Source of the DNA: CAWCGU01 sp963795195
Lineage (GTDB): Bacteria > Actinomycetota > Thermoleophilia > Solirubrobacterales > 70-9
Assembly: GCA_963795195.1 (NCBI GenBank)
Contig: CAWCGU010000006.1
Span: forward strand, 1,984,001 to 2,048,000
Length of the DNA stretch: 64,000 bases
Direction: 5' to 3'
Made by a program: the position numbers and the translations under genes. Positions 56,515-64,000 of this stretch are shown piece by piece. The notes under the pieces are model-generated. The model ran no database searches, was not told where the DNA came from, and saw only the letters and a list, made by a program, of their open reading frames with translations. The number at the start of each line of letters is the position of its first letter. The first letter of the stretch is position 1.

Positions 56515-56556
56515 ACCGCCCCCACCGACGGCCTGCTTAAGGGTAGAGAAGCCGGG

Positions 56557-56955
56557 CTAATTGGACGACGGTCGCCTGCGGGTCACTCGCAACGAGGCTT
56601 CCATGCCCAGCGCCTGGTGGCCCTCGAGCGTGCAGATCAGGCTGTAGCGGCCTGGGCCGAGCCGCAGCGTCCGCGTGAGTGCCTCTCCGGGACGCGTGAC
56701 GCGGAACCGCCACGAGTGCGCGTCGTCTCGGTAGGCGAGCAGGTCGTGATCGTCCTCGCCGCGGTTGATCAGCTGAATGCGAACTTCGCCGGCGCGCAGG
56801 CGGGGTCGCGAGAGTGTCAGCGAGAACTCTCGGGCGGTCACCGACACCGCCCCGGCCGGCTGTGCCGTCAGGCCGCTCCCGTCGCCGGAAGCGGGTGCAC
56901 AGAGCGCGCCGGCGATCAGGATGCAGCCGACCAGGGTCCGGCCCGCCCGCCTCAC
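56557..56955 (-). CDS. Secreted cupredoxin-like protein
   Basis: 132 aa from GTG 56955, which overlaps the DUF1501 stop (GTGA); the longer frame to 57042 lies inside that gene. The signal peptide is TLVGCILIAGALCAPASG. The mature beta-barrel has type-1 copper ligands in the right order: His70 (DDHDLL), Cys108, His113 and Met118 (CTLEGHQALGM). It should bind copper outside the membrane and carry electrons or sense copper. Translational coupling to the DUF1501/DUF1800 genes suggests a shared extracytoplasmic role. Confidence 0.82.
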   Translation of the reverse strand: MRRAGRTLVGCILIAGALCAPASGDGSGLTAQPAGAVSVTAREFSLTLSRPRLRAGEVRIQLINRGEDDHDLLAYRDDAHSWRFRVTRPGEALTRTLRLGPGRYSLICTLEGHQALGMEASLRVTRRRPSSN

Positions 56956-58325
56956 CTGACGACCTGCGGCCGCGAAAACGATCCAGCGCCGGGGACGATC
57001 GGTGTCGCGTCGACGCCCAGCCACTGCTCGAGGAGAGAGCAATAGAGCCCGCGGAAATCTGAGGTCACGCGCAGGTTGTCCTCGTCATCGAGAGTCTCGA
57101 GCCCGGGGAACTCCCCGATCATCGTTCCCGCTGCCCGCGTTCCGATCACGAGCGAGACGCCGCCCGCCCCGTGGTCGGTCCCTGAGCCGTTCTCCTCTGG
57201 CCGGCGGCCGAACTCGCTCCAGACATTGACCAGCACGCGGTCGGCCAAGCCGCGCGCCTCGAGGTCGCGCTGGAAGGCCAGCAGCGAATCCGCGGTCAGC
57301 TTCAGGTTCGCCGGCAGCGACACCGCTTGGTTGTTGTGGGTGTCGTAGCCGCCGGGTGCGTTGAGCGCGACACATCGCAGCGGCAGCCCAGCCGCCAGCA
57401 TTGCTGCCAGGGTCGCCAGGCGCTCCGGGAACTCGTCGTCTGCGGGATATGACACTGGTGCACTGACGCCGCGAAAGGCAGACACTTGGTGACGGAGAGT
57501 TGTCGTTGCCGCCACCTGGTCGCGCGCGAGGCGAAGCGCGGGATCACCGCCCGCAATCGCCCCGAGCTTGCCGTAGGCATTGAGCATCCGCCCTTCGATC
57601 GGACCCCAAACGCCCGACGCCCCGAGGTCGTAGTCCTGAGGCGACGAGACCGCGGCAACAGGCACAGTGCCGGTGGCCAGCGCCGGAGCCAGCGAGTAGT
57701 CGAGCGCCAGCCCCTGAAGCGGGTTGGCCTTGGAGCCATGCAGGTCGAGGTAACGGCCGAGCCAGCCGATCCGCCCTCGCGGATCGACCGCGCCGACCTC
57801 CCAGTAATGGCGGGAGGTGAAGTGCGACTGATTCGGATCCGTGTAGCCGATTCCCGGCGCCACGCTGACCTTGCCTTCCGCATGCAGCGTCGCGAAGCCT
57901 GCTGCCGAGGGGTGCCAAAAGAGCCGCGAATCCTCGGAGAACGGCGTTCCCTGGCCAGCCGGCAGCGCAAGTGTCGGGCGCAGTTCCCGGTATGTCGCAT
58001 CGTTGCTCGGAGCCAGCATCGTCAGCGAGTCGACGCCGCCGTCGAGGAAGACCGAAACAAGAACCGCGTCAGCAGGGCCGGCGGCCTGGGCCTCTTCGAT
58101 TCCCGCCTGCAGCGCACGGGGGCTGAGGGCGGATGCCCCGTAGACGGCGAGCGCCAACCCCGCGGACCGGGCCATGAAGGCACGCCGCGACAGCCCGGTT
58201 CCCGCCGGCAGCGGAGCGCCGCGCTCAATCGCCGGCAGCCCGCGCCCCGCTTCGGCCGCCGCCCGCATCAGCTCGCTGCGGGTGTGCTCCCTGCAGCCGC
58301 AGTGTTTGATCGGATCTGCGCTCAT
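56952..58325 (-). CDS. DUF1501 family protein with twin-arginine signal
   Basis: 457 aa. The Tat signal is GLSRRAFMARSAGLALAVYG at residues 45-64, so the protein is exported folded. The core has VLVSVFLDGGVDSLTMLAPS, VSVAPGIGYTDPNQSHFTSR and a late VWSEFGRRPEENGSGTDHGA followed by a GGVSLVIG segment; the DGG and H-x-x-x-G-G motifs are sulfatase/phosphatase-like (alkaline-phosphatase superfamily). DUF1501 proteins are encoded next to DUF1800 proteins in many bacteria; their reaction is unknown. It overlaps the DUF1800 gene upstream (4 bp by its nominal stop) and the cupredoxin downstream. Confidence 0.87.
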   Translation of the reverse strand: MSADPIKHCGCREHTRSELMRAAAEAGRGLPAIERGAPLPAGTGLSRRAFMARSAGLALAVYGASALSPRALQAGIEEAQAAGPADAVLVSVFLDGGVDSLTMLAPSNDATYRELRPTLALPAGQGTPFSEDSRLFWHPSAAGFATLHAEGKVSVAPGIGYTDPNQSHFTSRHYWEVGAVDPRGRIGWLGRYLDLHGSKANPLQGLALDYSLAPALATGTVPVAAVSSPQDYDLGASGVWGPIEGRMLNAYGKLGAIAGGDPALRLARDQVAATTTLRHQVSAFRGVSAPVSYPADDEFPERLATLAAMLAAGLPLRCVALNAPGGYDTHNNQAVSLPANLKLTADSLLAFQRDLEARGLADRVLVNVWSEFGRRPEENGSGTDHGAGGVSLVIGTRAAGTMIGEFPGLETLDDEDNLRVTSDFRGLYCSLLEQWLGVDATPIVPGAGSFSRPQVVR

Positions 58326-58332
58326 CGTCGCC

Positions 58333-59716
58333 TCAGCTCCTCTGCAGGTCCGGTGATGCGTAGATCAGATGTCGCAACGCGTTCTGGCGGAGCCCGCGGT
58401 AGGCGTGCTGCTCCCATTCCGCGAGCCGGCCCTTGACGCAGCCCGCGGAGAACGAGCGCAGGACCTTCTCGCTGCCCTTCGAGATCGCCGGCGAGCCCCA
58501 GAAATCGAGTGCCCGCTCGACCGCCTTCAGCGGCGTCTCGCCGAGCGGGTAGCGTTCGAGGCGCCGATCCTCGATCAGGCTCGGGCGCAGTGCGTAGCCG
58601 ACCATCTGCCAGCGTGTGCGCACGGTGCTGGTGTCGAGCCATCGGCCTTCGTCCCAGCCGGCGACGTTGGGTGGAGCGAACAGCCGCTGGCCGGCTAGCT
58701 TGCAGAGCCAGGTCCACTCGTCGGTATCGACCCCGCGATTGAGCGCGCGCAACATACCCGCGACGAACACGACCGGTGGCTTCACCATCGACGGCCCCCT
58801 GTAGAACTGGGGGTGCATCAGGATCGCCTCGACGAGCGGGCGGATCACGTAGCCACGATCCACGTAGAGGCGCTCGAGCGCCAGCCGGTCTTTTTCGGGC
58901 GGCAATGTCGGGATGAAGCTCATCCACAGCTTTGCTGACCAGGAACGACGGATGTAGCGGGTGCTCGACGCAGAGTCGCACCGCGTCTTCCCAGCCGAAT
59001 GCGCCGGTGGACCCGAAGATTGTCTTGCTGCCCGAGTCGAAGCGGTTGGGATCGAAGCGGAAGTTCGTGTGGCCGACGTCGTCAACGTAGGTCGCACGCC
59101 AGCCCGTCAGCGCGCGCGCCAATTCGCGTACGTCGGTCTCGGTGTAAGCGCCGCGATCCGGCCCCAGGGTGAACAGCTCCATCAGCTCGCGCGAGTAGTT
59201 CTCGTTGACCGCGCGCCTGCGGTTCCCGATCCCGTCAAGCCAGATCAGCATCGCCGGATCGATCGTGACGGCGTGCAGCAGATCATGAAAGGAGCCCAGC
59301 GCTCCCAGCCTGAACAGTCCGTTTTGCTGCAACATCAGCGCTTGCGAATCGACGTCCGCCACCGACGTCGCAAACCAGTCGTGCCAGAGCAGCGTCATCC
59401 GCTCAATCAGGGGCTGGTTCGAGCGCACCATCCGGTCCAGCCACCAGAGGTGGTCGTGTCCGTAGAGGTCATACGGCGCCAGCGGATTCCCGTCCTCGTC
59501 GTGCGGCTCCGGCCCGCCGAGAAGGCCTCCCCGACCGGACGGGTGAGCGACAGCACCGCCTTGCGCAGGCCGAGTTTGGAGAGCCTCCCCGGAGCACCCC
59601 GCCGGGGCCCGAAAGCCGGCCCTCCACAGCAACCGCTCGGCCTGCCTGGTGCCGAACCGGCCCTTATACGTAGCTATCGGAAATCCCATCCGTCTTCCCC
59701 CCAACCTCGTCAACAA
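58333..59716 (-). CDS. DUF1800 family protein, frameshifted
   Basis: Starts at 59716 with MLTRLGGRRMGFPIATYKGR then RQAERLLWRAGF. Two compensating shifts (near 59600 and 59530) enclose the segment LSKLGLRKAVLSLTRPVGEA readable in another frame. The main body has HLWWLDRMVRSNQPLIERMT, LLWHDWFATSVADVDSQALM, AVNENYSRELMELFTLG and FGWEDAVRLCVEHPLHPSFL. Near 58932 an extra base breaks the frame; corrected, it continues LWMSFIPTLPPEKDRLALER, VDRGYVIRPLVEAILMHPQF, LFAPPNVAGWDEGRWLDTST to a TGA at 58333-58335. About 460 aa. DUF1800 proteins are cytoplasmic or exported partners of DUF1501 with unknown chemistry. Confidence 0.83.
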
Positions 59717-59731
59717 CGAAAGCTCACCTGA

Positions 59732-60052
59732 GTAGCGGTTAGGTGTGCTGGATCGTGTGTCCGTTACTACTCAAGAATGCCCACTGGCAGCGATACAGGT
59801 AGGTACCATCTGATCGGCTACGCCCGTTCCCGATGTGTGATTTTGGGGAATCTCGAAATTAGGGTTTACCTGAGGCCCGTAAGCGAGTAAGCTACGCAGC
59901 GGAGCAAACCCCGCTCCCCCCTGTACCCGCGTCGGGCCCGGAGGTCGTCCCCCGGGCCCGTCGCATTTCTGCGTTCCGTTTGCACGCGATTTCGCTTACC
60001 CCGCCTGGCCTCGGCTTTACACTGAACCCACCCCCAGGGACGGACGGGGCGG
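59732..60052. other. Intergenic region between DUF1800 and the FIST-like gene
   Basis: A 321-bp gap without a credible gene. It should contain the divergent promoters for DUF1800 (minus) and the FIST-GGDEF-EAL genes (plus). A strong hairpin lies at 59933-59960. The AT-richer stretch 59745-59880 is the least GC-rich part and the likeliest promoter zone. I looked for a c-di-GMP riboswitch here and did not find the conserved core. Confidence 0.5.
59933..59960. terminator. Strong GC hairpin upstream of the FIST-like gene
   Basis: CGGGCCCGG (59933-59941) and CCGGGCCCG (59952-59960) form a perfect 9-bp stem with a 10-base loop. It may be a leader hairpin of the downstream signalling operon or a terminator-like structure; no T-run follows. 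Confidence 0.4.
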
Positions 60053-60439
60053 GTGCAAGTAGCGGAGGCCAAAGAGCAACAGCCGGTCGGTTCCCCGGGC
60101 CGTTGGCTCGGTATCGGTAAGACGGCCGCGGCGGGTGCCCGCGCAGGCGGGGCGCAAGCCGCCGCGTCGGGGGGCTGCACAGGGGATGATCTGAAGATGA
60201 GTTCAACGATGCTGGTCACGGCGAGCGAGGGCAACCAGGTCTCCGAACTCGAGGGGCGGCCTGCGCTTGACGTCTGCCCCGATCGGGCCGCTGCGGCTGC
60301 CGCGGCCCGCGCAGACGCCCAGGAGTTCACCCGGTCCGGGGCTCCGGTTGCGGGCTTTTACACCTACGGCGAGATAGCCCGTACCCGGGGAATCTCCGCT
60401 TTCCACAACCAGACCCTCGTGGTCTCGGCGGTCGGCTGA
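60053..60439 (+). pseudogene. Shortened FIST sensor protein (collapsed FIST_N/FIST_C)
   Basis: 128 aa from GTG 60053. Pieces typical of FIST proteins occur in the right order but far too close: WLGIGKTAAAGARAGG (like the FIST_N start), GGCTGDDLKMSSTML (the G-G-x-A-G-D-D-L end of FIST_N), VTASEGNQVSELEGRPALDV (the FIST_C start) and VAGFYTYGEIARTRGISAFH with NQTLVVSAVG (the FIST_C end). A normal FIST protein has ~380 residues, so three internal in-frame losses are implied. FIST domains are small-ligand sensors. The stop overlaps the GGDEF-EAL start (TGATG), as expected for a sensor-output pair. Confidence 0.55.
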
Positions 60440-62247
60440 TGTCACCCGAAACCGCGCGCGGCGGCTGGGCTACGCAGAACCTCGCTGAATTCGTCGAGCT
60501 GGTGTTCTCGGTGCGCGACGAGCGGCTGATGGTGGAGCGGGCGACGGAGCGAATCGCGGCGACGTTCGAGGCCGAAGCCGTGGCGCTCGTTTCGCCCGAT
60601 TCGGTGCTGGCGGTCACCGGATTCCCGCCAGGCCAGGCCCCGACCATCGCATTGCAGGCGATCGCCGTCGCCGGCGGTGGTGAGCTCGAGTTATCCGGCA
60701 GCGGCGCCTGCCCCACGATCGTGGTCACGCTCGACACGGACCCAGCGATCGATCTGATCGTCGCACGCCCGGCTGTCGACCCGCTGCAGACCGAGGAGGT
60801 CGGGTTATTGCGGGGGATGGCGCGGGTGCTCTGTGCGGGAATCGCGAGCGTGCGCCTGATCGAGACCGAGCGCGTCCTGCGCGAGCGCTCGGAGCGCCAG
60901 TCGCGTGAGAACGCAAGGCTGGTCCACGGTCAGTTCCACGACATGCTGACCAGCCTTCCAAATCGCGCACTGTTCATCGATCGCCTCGACCACGCGCTCG
61001 CCCGCGCGGGTCGCTCGCAGGAGAAGCTGGCGATCCTCGTCTGTGACATCGACGGGTTCAAGTCGGTCAACGAGGGCCTCGGTCACAACGCCGGGGACGA
61101 CCTGCTTCAGCAGGCGGCGGGCCGTCTGGCGGCATCGGTCCGGCCGGGCGACACCGTCGCCCGCCTCGGCGGCGATGATTTCGCGGTCCTGCTTGAGGAA
61201 CTTGCCGAGCCGGGCGACGCGGCGATCACCGCCCGCCGCCTGCTCGCGGCGATGCGAGAGCCATTCCAGCTCGGTGTGCGCGAAGTCCTGCTGAGCGCCA
61301 GTATTGGTATCGCCGCCGGAGTCGATGGCTCAGACGAGCTGATGCGAAACGCCGACCTCGCGCTGTATCGCGCCCAGTCGAAGGGGCCCGGCAACTACGC
61401 CGCCTTCGAACCGGCCATGCACGCCCAGATTGTCGACCGCATGGAGCTCGAGCTCGACCTCAAGGGCTCGGTCCAGCGCGGGGAGCTGACGCTTCACTAC
61501 CAGCCGATCACGTCGCTTGTAAGCGGTGATGTCGCCGGTGTCGAGGCGCTCGTGCGCTGGCAGCACCCGACTCGGGGCCTGCTCGCTCCGAACGACTTCA
61601 TCCCCGCCGCCGAGCACGGCGGCATGATCCTGGAGGTCGGCCGCTGGGTCCTCGCCGAGGCCTGTCGTCAGGCAGTCGAGTGGAACGCTCTGCCGGCCCG
61701 CCGCAAGGAGCCGCTCTACATCAGCGTCAACCTCTCTGGCGCTCAACTGGCGGATCCGGCGCTGCTCCAGGACGTCGTCTCGACGCTCTCCTCGGCCGGG
61801 CTGCCGGCGTCGCAGCTGATGCTCGAGATCACCGAGACGGTGCTGATGGCCGACTCAGACGTCAACATCGCCCGGCTCGAGTCGGTCAGAGAGCTCGGGG
61901 TTCGTCTCGCCCTCGATGACTTTGGAACCGGCTACTCCTCACTCAGCTACCTGAGCCGGTTCCCAGTCGACATGCTGAAGATCGCCAAGACCTTCGTCGA
62001 CCCGATCGGCGAGGGCCGCGAGCCGGCGATTCTGCGGGCGATCATCTACCTCGCCGAGGTCTTCGAGCTCGGCACGATCGCCGAGGGAGTTGAGCGCGGC
62101 GAGCAGTGGGACCGCCTCTCCGAGCTCGGCTGCGAGTTTGCCCAGGGTTATCTGCACTACCCGCCCTCCACTGCTGCGAAGCTGACGGAGTTGCTTGTGT
62201 CGGACCCCTTGCGGCCGGCACCGAGGCCCAAAAGCCCGACCGGATGA
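60439..62247 (+). CDS. GGDEF-EAL c-di-GMP signalling protein
   Basis: 602 aa. Residues ~10-150 are a GAF-like sensory region; a short coil leads to the GGDEF domain (FHDMLTSLPNRALF near 165, ILVCDIDGFKSVNEGLGHNA, signature RLGGDDF near 239-245). An RxxD product-inhibition site (RPGD) sits five residues before the signature. The EAL domain has VEALVRW near 369, LMLEITETVLM, DDFGTGYSSLSYLSRFPVDM near 492 and IAEGVE, so phosphodiesterase residues are present; GGDDF is a tolerated variant of GGDEF. No membrane helices. It overlaps the FIST-like gene upstream and the membrane protein downstream (ATGA). Confidence 0.93.
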   Translation: MSPETARGGWATQNLAEFVELVFSVRDERLMVERATERIAATFEAEAVALVSPDSVLAVTGFPPGQAPTIALQAIAVAGGGELELSGSGACPTIVVTLDTDPAIDLIVARPAVDPLQTEEVGLLRGMARVLCAGIASVRLIETERVLRERSERQSRENARLVHGQFHDMLTSLPNRALFIDRLDHALARAGRSQEKLAILVCDIDGFKSVNEGLGHNAGDDLLQQAAGRLAASVRPGDTVARLGGDDFAVLLEELAEPGDAAITARRLLAAMREPFQLGVREVLLSASIGIAAGVDGSDELMRNADLALYRAQSKGPGNYAAFEPAMHAQIVDRMELELDLKGSVQRGELTLHYQPITSLVSGDVAGVEALVRWQHPTRGLLAPNDFIPAAEHGGMILEVGRWVLAEACRQAVEWNALPARRKEPLYISVNLSGAQLADPALLQDVVSTLSSAGLPASQLMLEITETVLMADSDVNIARLESVRELGVRLALDDFGTGYSSLSYLSRFPVDMLKIAKTFVDPIGEGREPAILRAIIYLAEVFELGTIAEGVERGEQWDRLSELGCEFAQGYLHYPPSTAAKLTELLVSDPLRPAPRPKSPTG

Positions 62248-63995
62248 AGCGCCCACTCCTGCTTGCCGGCGCGGTCGTCGCGATCGCGGCCTGGCCCCCA
62301 CCCGCAGCGACGGCAAAGACGGGATCACTTGACTGCGAGCCCGCCTACCGCCCAGCCGAACAGCCGCCCTTCGGTGGCGTGCAGCTGCCTGCGTTGGACC
62401 CGGTCGAGGGTGTCGAGGCCGGCGAACGGCCAGGCTTACCCACGAGCTTCGAGCTCACCCCGGCTGAAGCCATCGCCCTCGCCGAGGCCACCGACGCCGT
62501 TCGTGGCGAGCGCGCCGAGAGCGGAGCCCTGGTCGCCGAGGCCTACGTACGCGGCTCCTGCATCTGGGAGGTCCGCTTCTACGACCGCGCGGGGGAGGGT
62601 CACATGCAGGTCGCGCAGGTGCTGATCTCCGATCCCGACGCGGCCGTGCTCGAGGCCTGGCGCGGGCACCAGGTGGAGACCAAGCTCGCCCGCGGATATG
62701 ACGGCGCCATCGCCACAGTCGTCAACTCCCCCTGGATCTGGATTTTTCTCTGCATCCTTTTCGTCGCGCCCTTTTTCGACCCCCGGCGCCCGCTCCGGCT
62801 CGTTCATCTGGATCTGCTGGCGATTGTCGGATTGAGTCTTTCGCTGCTCTTCTTCAACCGCGGTGAGATCACCGCCTCGGTACTCCTGGTCTATCCCTTC
62901 GTTGGCTACCTGTTCGCGCGAATGCTCTGGACCGGCCTGCGCGGCCATTCGGACTCGAGCCCGCTGGTTCCGGTCGTGCCGATCACCTGGCTCGCGGTCG
63001 CGGCTCTGATCCTCGCGGGCGGCCGAATCGCCCTCAACGTGATCGACTCGAGCGTCATCGACATCGGGCTTGCCGGCGTCGTCGGCGCCGATCACGTCGC
63101 CAGCGGGGAGGAGCTCTATGAGGGCGAGTTCGCCCCCGAGGAGATCGACCTGCGCGGCGACGTCTACGGCCCCGCCAACTACCTCGCTTACGTCCCCTTC
63201 GAGCAGGCGTTCCCCTGGAGCGGAGAGTGGGATGACGTGCCCGCCGCCCACGCCGCCACGATCGCCTTCGACCTGCTGGCGGCGCTCGTCCTCTTCGTCG
63301 CGGGTCGCAGGCTGCGTCCAGGAGAAGGAGGAAAGCAGCTGGGGATCGCGCTCGCCTTCGCCTGGATGGCCTGCCCCTGGACGCTCTACGCGCTCAACGC
63401 CGCGACCAACGACGCGCTCGTTTCAGTACTGGTGGCCGGCGCTCTGGCGGCGCTTTCTGTGCCCGCCCTGCGCGGTGCCCTGCTCGCCCTCGGCACCGTG
63501 GCCAAAGTCGGCCCGCTGGCGATTGCGCCGCTGCTGGCAACCGCGAGCGGCGAGCGGCGCTGGCGATCCGCGGCGATCTTCTCGCTGGCCTTCGTCCTGG
63601 TCGCCGCGGCAGTGGTGATCCCGTTCCTGCCCGACGGCGGCCTGCGAGAGCTCTATGACCGCACATTCGGCTACCAGGCCAGCCGCGGGTCGCCGTTCAG
63701 CATCTGGGGTCTCGCCCCCTCGCTGGGCCCGCTTCAGGATGCGGCTCGAGTCGGCGCCGTCCTCCTCGGGGTCGCGGTCGCCTTCTATCCCGCTCGCAAG
63801 ACCTTCACGCAGATCGCCGCCCTCGGCGCGGCGGTGATCATCGCCACGCAGGTCGGCGGCGTCCACTGGTTTTACTTCTACGTGCTCTGGTTCCTGCCGC
63901 TGGTGTTGGTCGCCAGCTTCGGCGAGCACGAGCGGGTCGGCCGCCGACGGCTCAGCCGATCCGAGTCCTCAGCGTCCCCAGCGTCGGCCAACTGA
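62244..63995 (+). CDS. Secreted-start multi-pass membrane protein, GT-C/DUF2029-like
   Basis: 583 aa from ATG 62244, overlapping the GGDEF-EAL stop by 4 bp; the longer frame to 62106 lies within that gene. The N-terminal signal (LLLAGAVVAIAAWPPPAATA) precedes a ~130-residue extracytoplasmic part with two Cys. Then about ten membrane helices follow, with IDLRGDVYGPANYLAYVPFE, a loop typical of polyprenol-dependent glycosyltransferases (GT87-like), and LALGTVAKVGPLAIAPLLAT. It may be an integral-membrane glycosyltransferase whose expression is tied to c-di-GMP signalling; this is inference. Ends inside the window. Confidence 0.75.
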   Translation: MKRPLLLAGAVVAIAAWPPPAATAKTGSLDCEPAYRPAEQPPFGGVQLPALDPVEGVEAGERPGLPTSFELTPAEAIALAEATDAVRGERAESGALVAEAYVRGSCIWEVRFYDRAGEGHMQVAQVLISDPDAAVLEAWRGHQVETKLARGYDGAIATVVNSPWIWIFLCILFVAPFFDPRRPLRLVHLDLLAIVGLSLSLLFFNRGEITASVLLVYPFVGYLFARMLWTGLRGHSDSSPLVPVVPITWLAVAALILAGGRIALNVIDSSVIDIGLAGVVGADHVASGEELYEGEFAPEEIDLRGDVYGPANYLAYVPFEQAFPWSGEWDDVPAAHAATIAFDLLAALVLFVAGRRLRPGEGGKQLGIALAFAWMACPWTLYALNAATNDALVSVLVAGALAALSVPALRGALLALGTVAKVGPLAIAPLLATASGERRWRSAAIFSLAFVLVAAAVVIPFLPDGGLRELYDRTFGYQASRGSPFSIWGLAPSLGPLQDAARVGAVLLGVAVAFYPARKTFTQIAALGAAVIIATQVGGVHWFYFYVLWFLPLVLVASFGEHERVGRRRLSRSESSASPASAN

Positions 63996-64000
63996 TCACG

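Noticed and set aside
59850..60200. Possible c-di-GMP riboswitch upstream of the FIST and GGDEF-EAL genes
   Set aside because: Only a short GCAAACC-like string is present; the GACGCAAAGC core and the paired stems of the GEMM class are not.

Overview
The window is a high-GC, gene-dense stretch with many 4-bp ATGA/GTGA gene overlaps. It looks like a chromosomal segment from a deep-branching actinobacterium, best guess Thermoleophilia (Solirubrobacterales/Gaiellales type). The reasons are the dnaK-grpE-dnaJ-hspR operon with a separate clpB, an actinobacterial Ino1 with a phosphatidylinositol-phosphate synthase, PurS/PurQ, and SOS boxes of the GAAC-N4-GTTC type. This placement is inferred from gene content; no marker phylogeny was possible.

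Layout. 1-9.4 kb: a minus-strand run of alternating, paralogous sulfotransferases and GT-B glycosyltransferases (five sulfotransferases, two glycosyltransferases), continuous with purQ, purS and a sixth divergent sulfotransferase. 9.4-15.6 kb: a VOC protein and purine genes purC, purB, purE, purD around a cytochrome P450; purC, P450 and purB are broken by many one-base frameshifts. 15.7-19.4 kb: a third paralogous glycosyltransferase, a large membrane protein and an FHA-domain gene. 19.4-26.5 kb: heat-shock block clpB, then dnaK-grpE-dnaJ-hspR. 26.6-29.6 kb: cytochrome c, endonuclease III-like glycosylase, PfkB kinase and a haloalkane-dehalogenase-like hydrolase. 29.6-36.4 kb: PAP2 protein, CDP-alcohol phosphatidyltransferase and inositol-1-phosphate synthase (a plausible phosphatidylinositol pathway), a glycosyltransferase-PHP fusion, a uracil-DNA-glycosylase-superfamily protein and an FUSC-like membrane protein. 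36.4-43.6 kb: LLM oxidoreductase, TrmA/RlmD methyltransferase, phasin/histone-like protein, EEP hydrolase, argF, tRNA-Glu, lgt and an SDR. 43.1-49.4 kb: secreted parallel beta-helix protein, MBL hydrolase plus class III alcohol dehydrogenase (formaldehyde-type pair), and SOS-controlled dinB. 49.4-51.3 kb: a scarred locus with kdpE/kdpD-like remnants, tRNA-Val and a decayed HTH element carrying an SOS box. 51.3-59.7 kb: crotonase, phosphotriesterase-like lactonase, two alpha/beta hydrolases, glycoside hydrolase, cupredoxin and the DUF1501/DUF1800 pair. 60.0-64.0 kb: a shortened FIST gene, a GGDEF-EAL protein and a multi-pass membrane protein, all translationally overlapped.

The most distinctive features are the sulfotransferase/glycosyltransferase array, a dispersed GGGGTCAGACCCC palindrome that lies both between and inside genes, three SOS boxes (two beside tRNA genes), and the tRNA-Val locus where a sensor kinase is cut inside its HisKA domain four bases from the tRNA end. 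Frameshifts occur in many genes and are dense between 10.1 and 14.3 kb. Sequence error is a serious possibility for all of them, so broken genes are described as the sequence stands.
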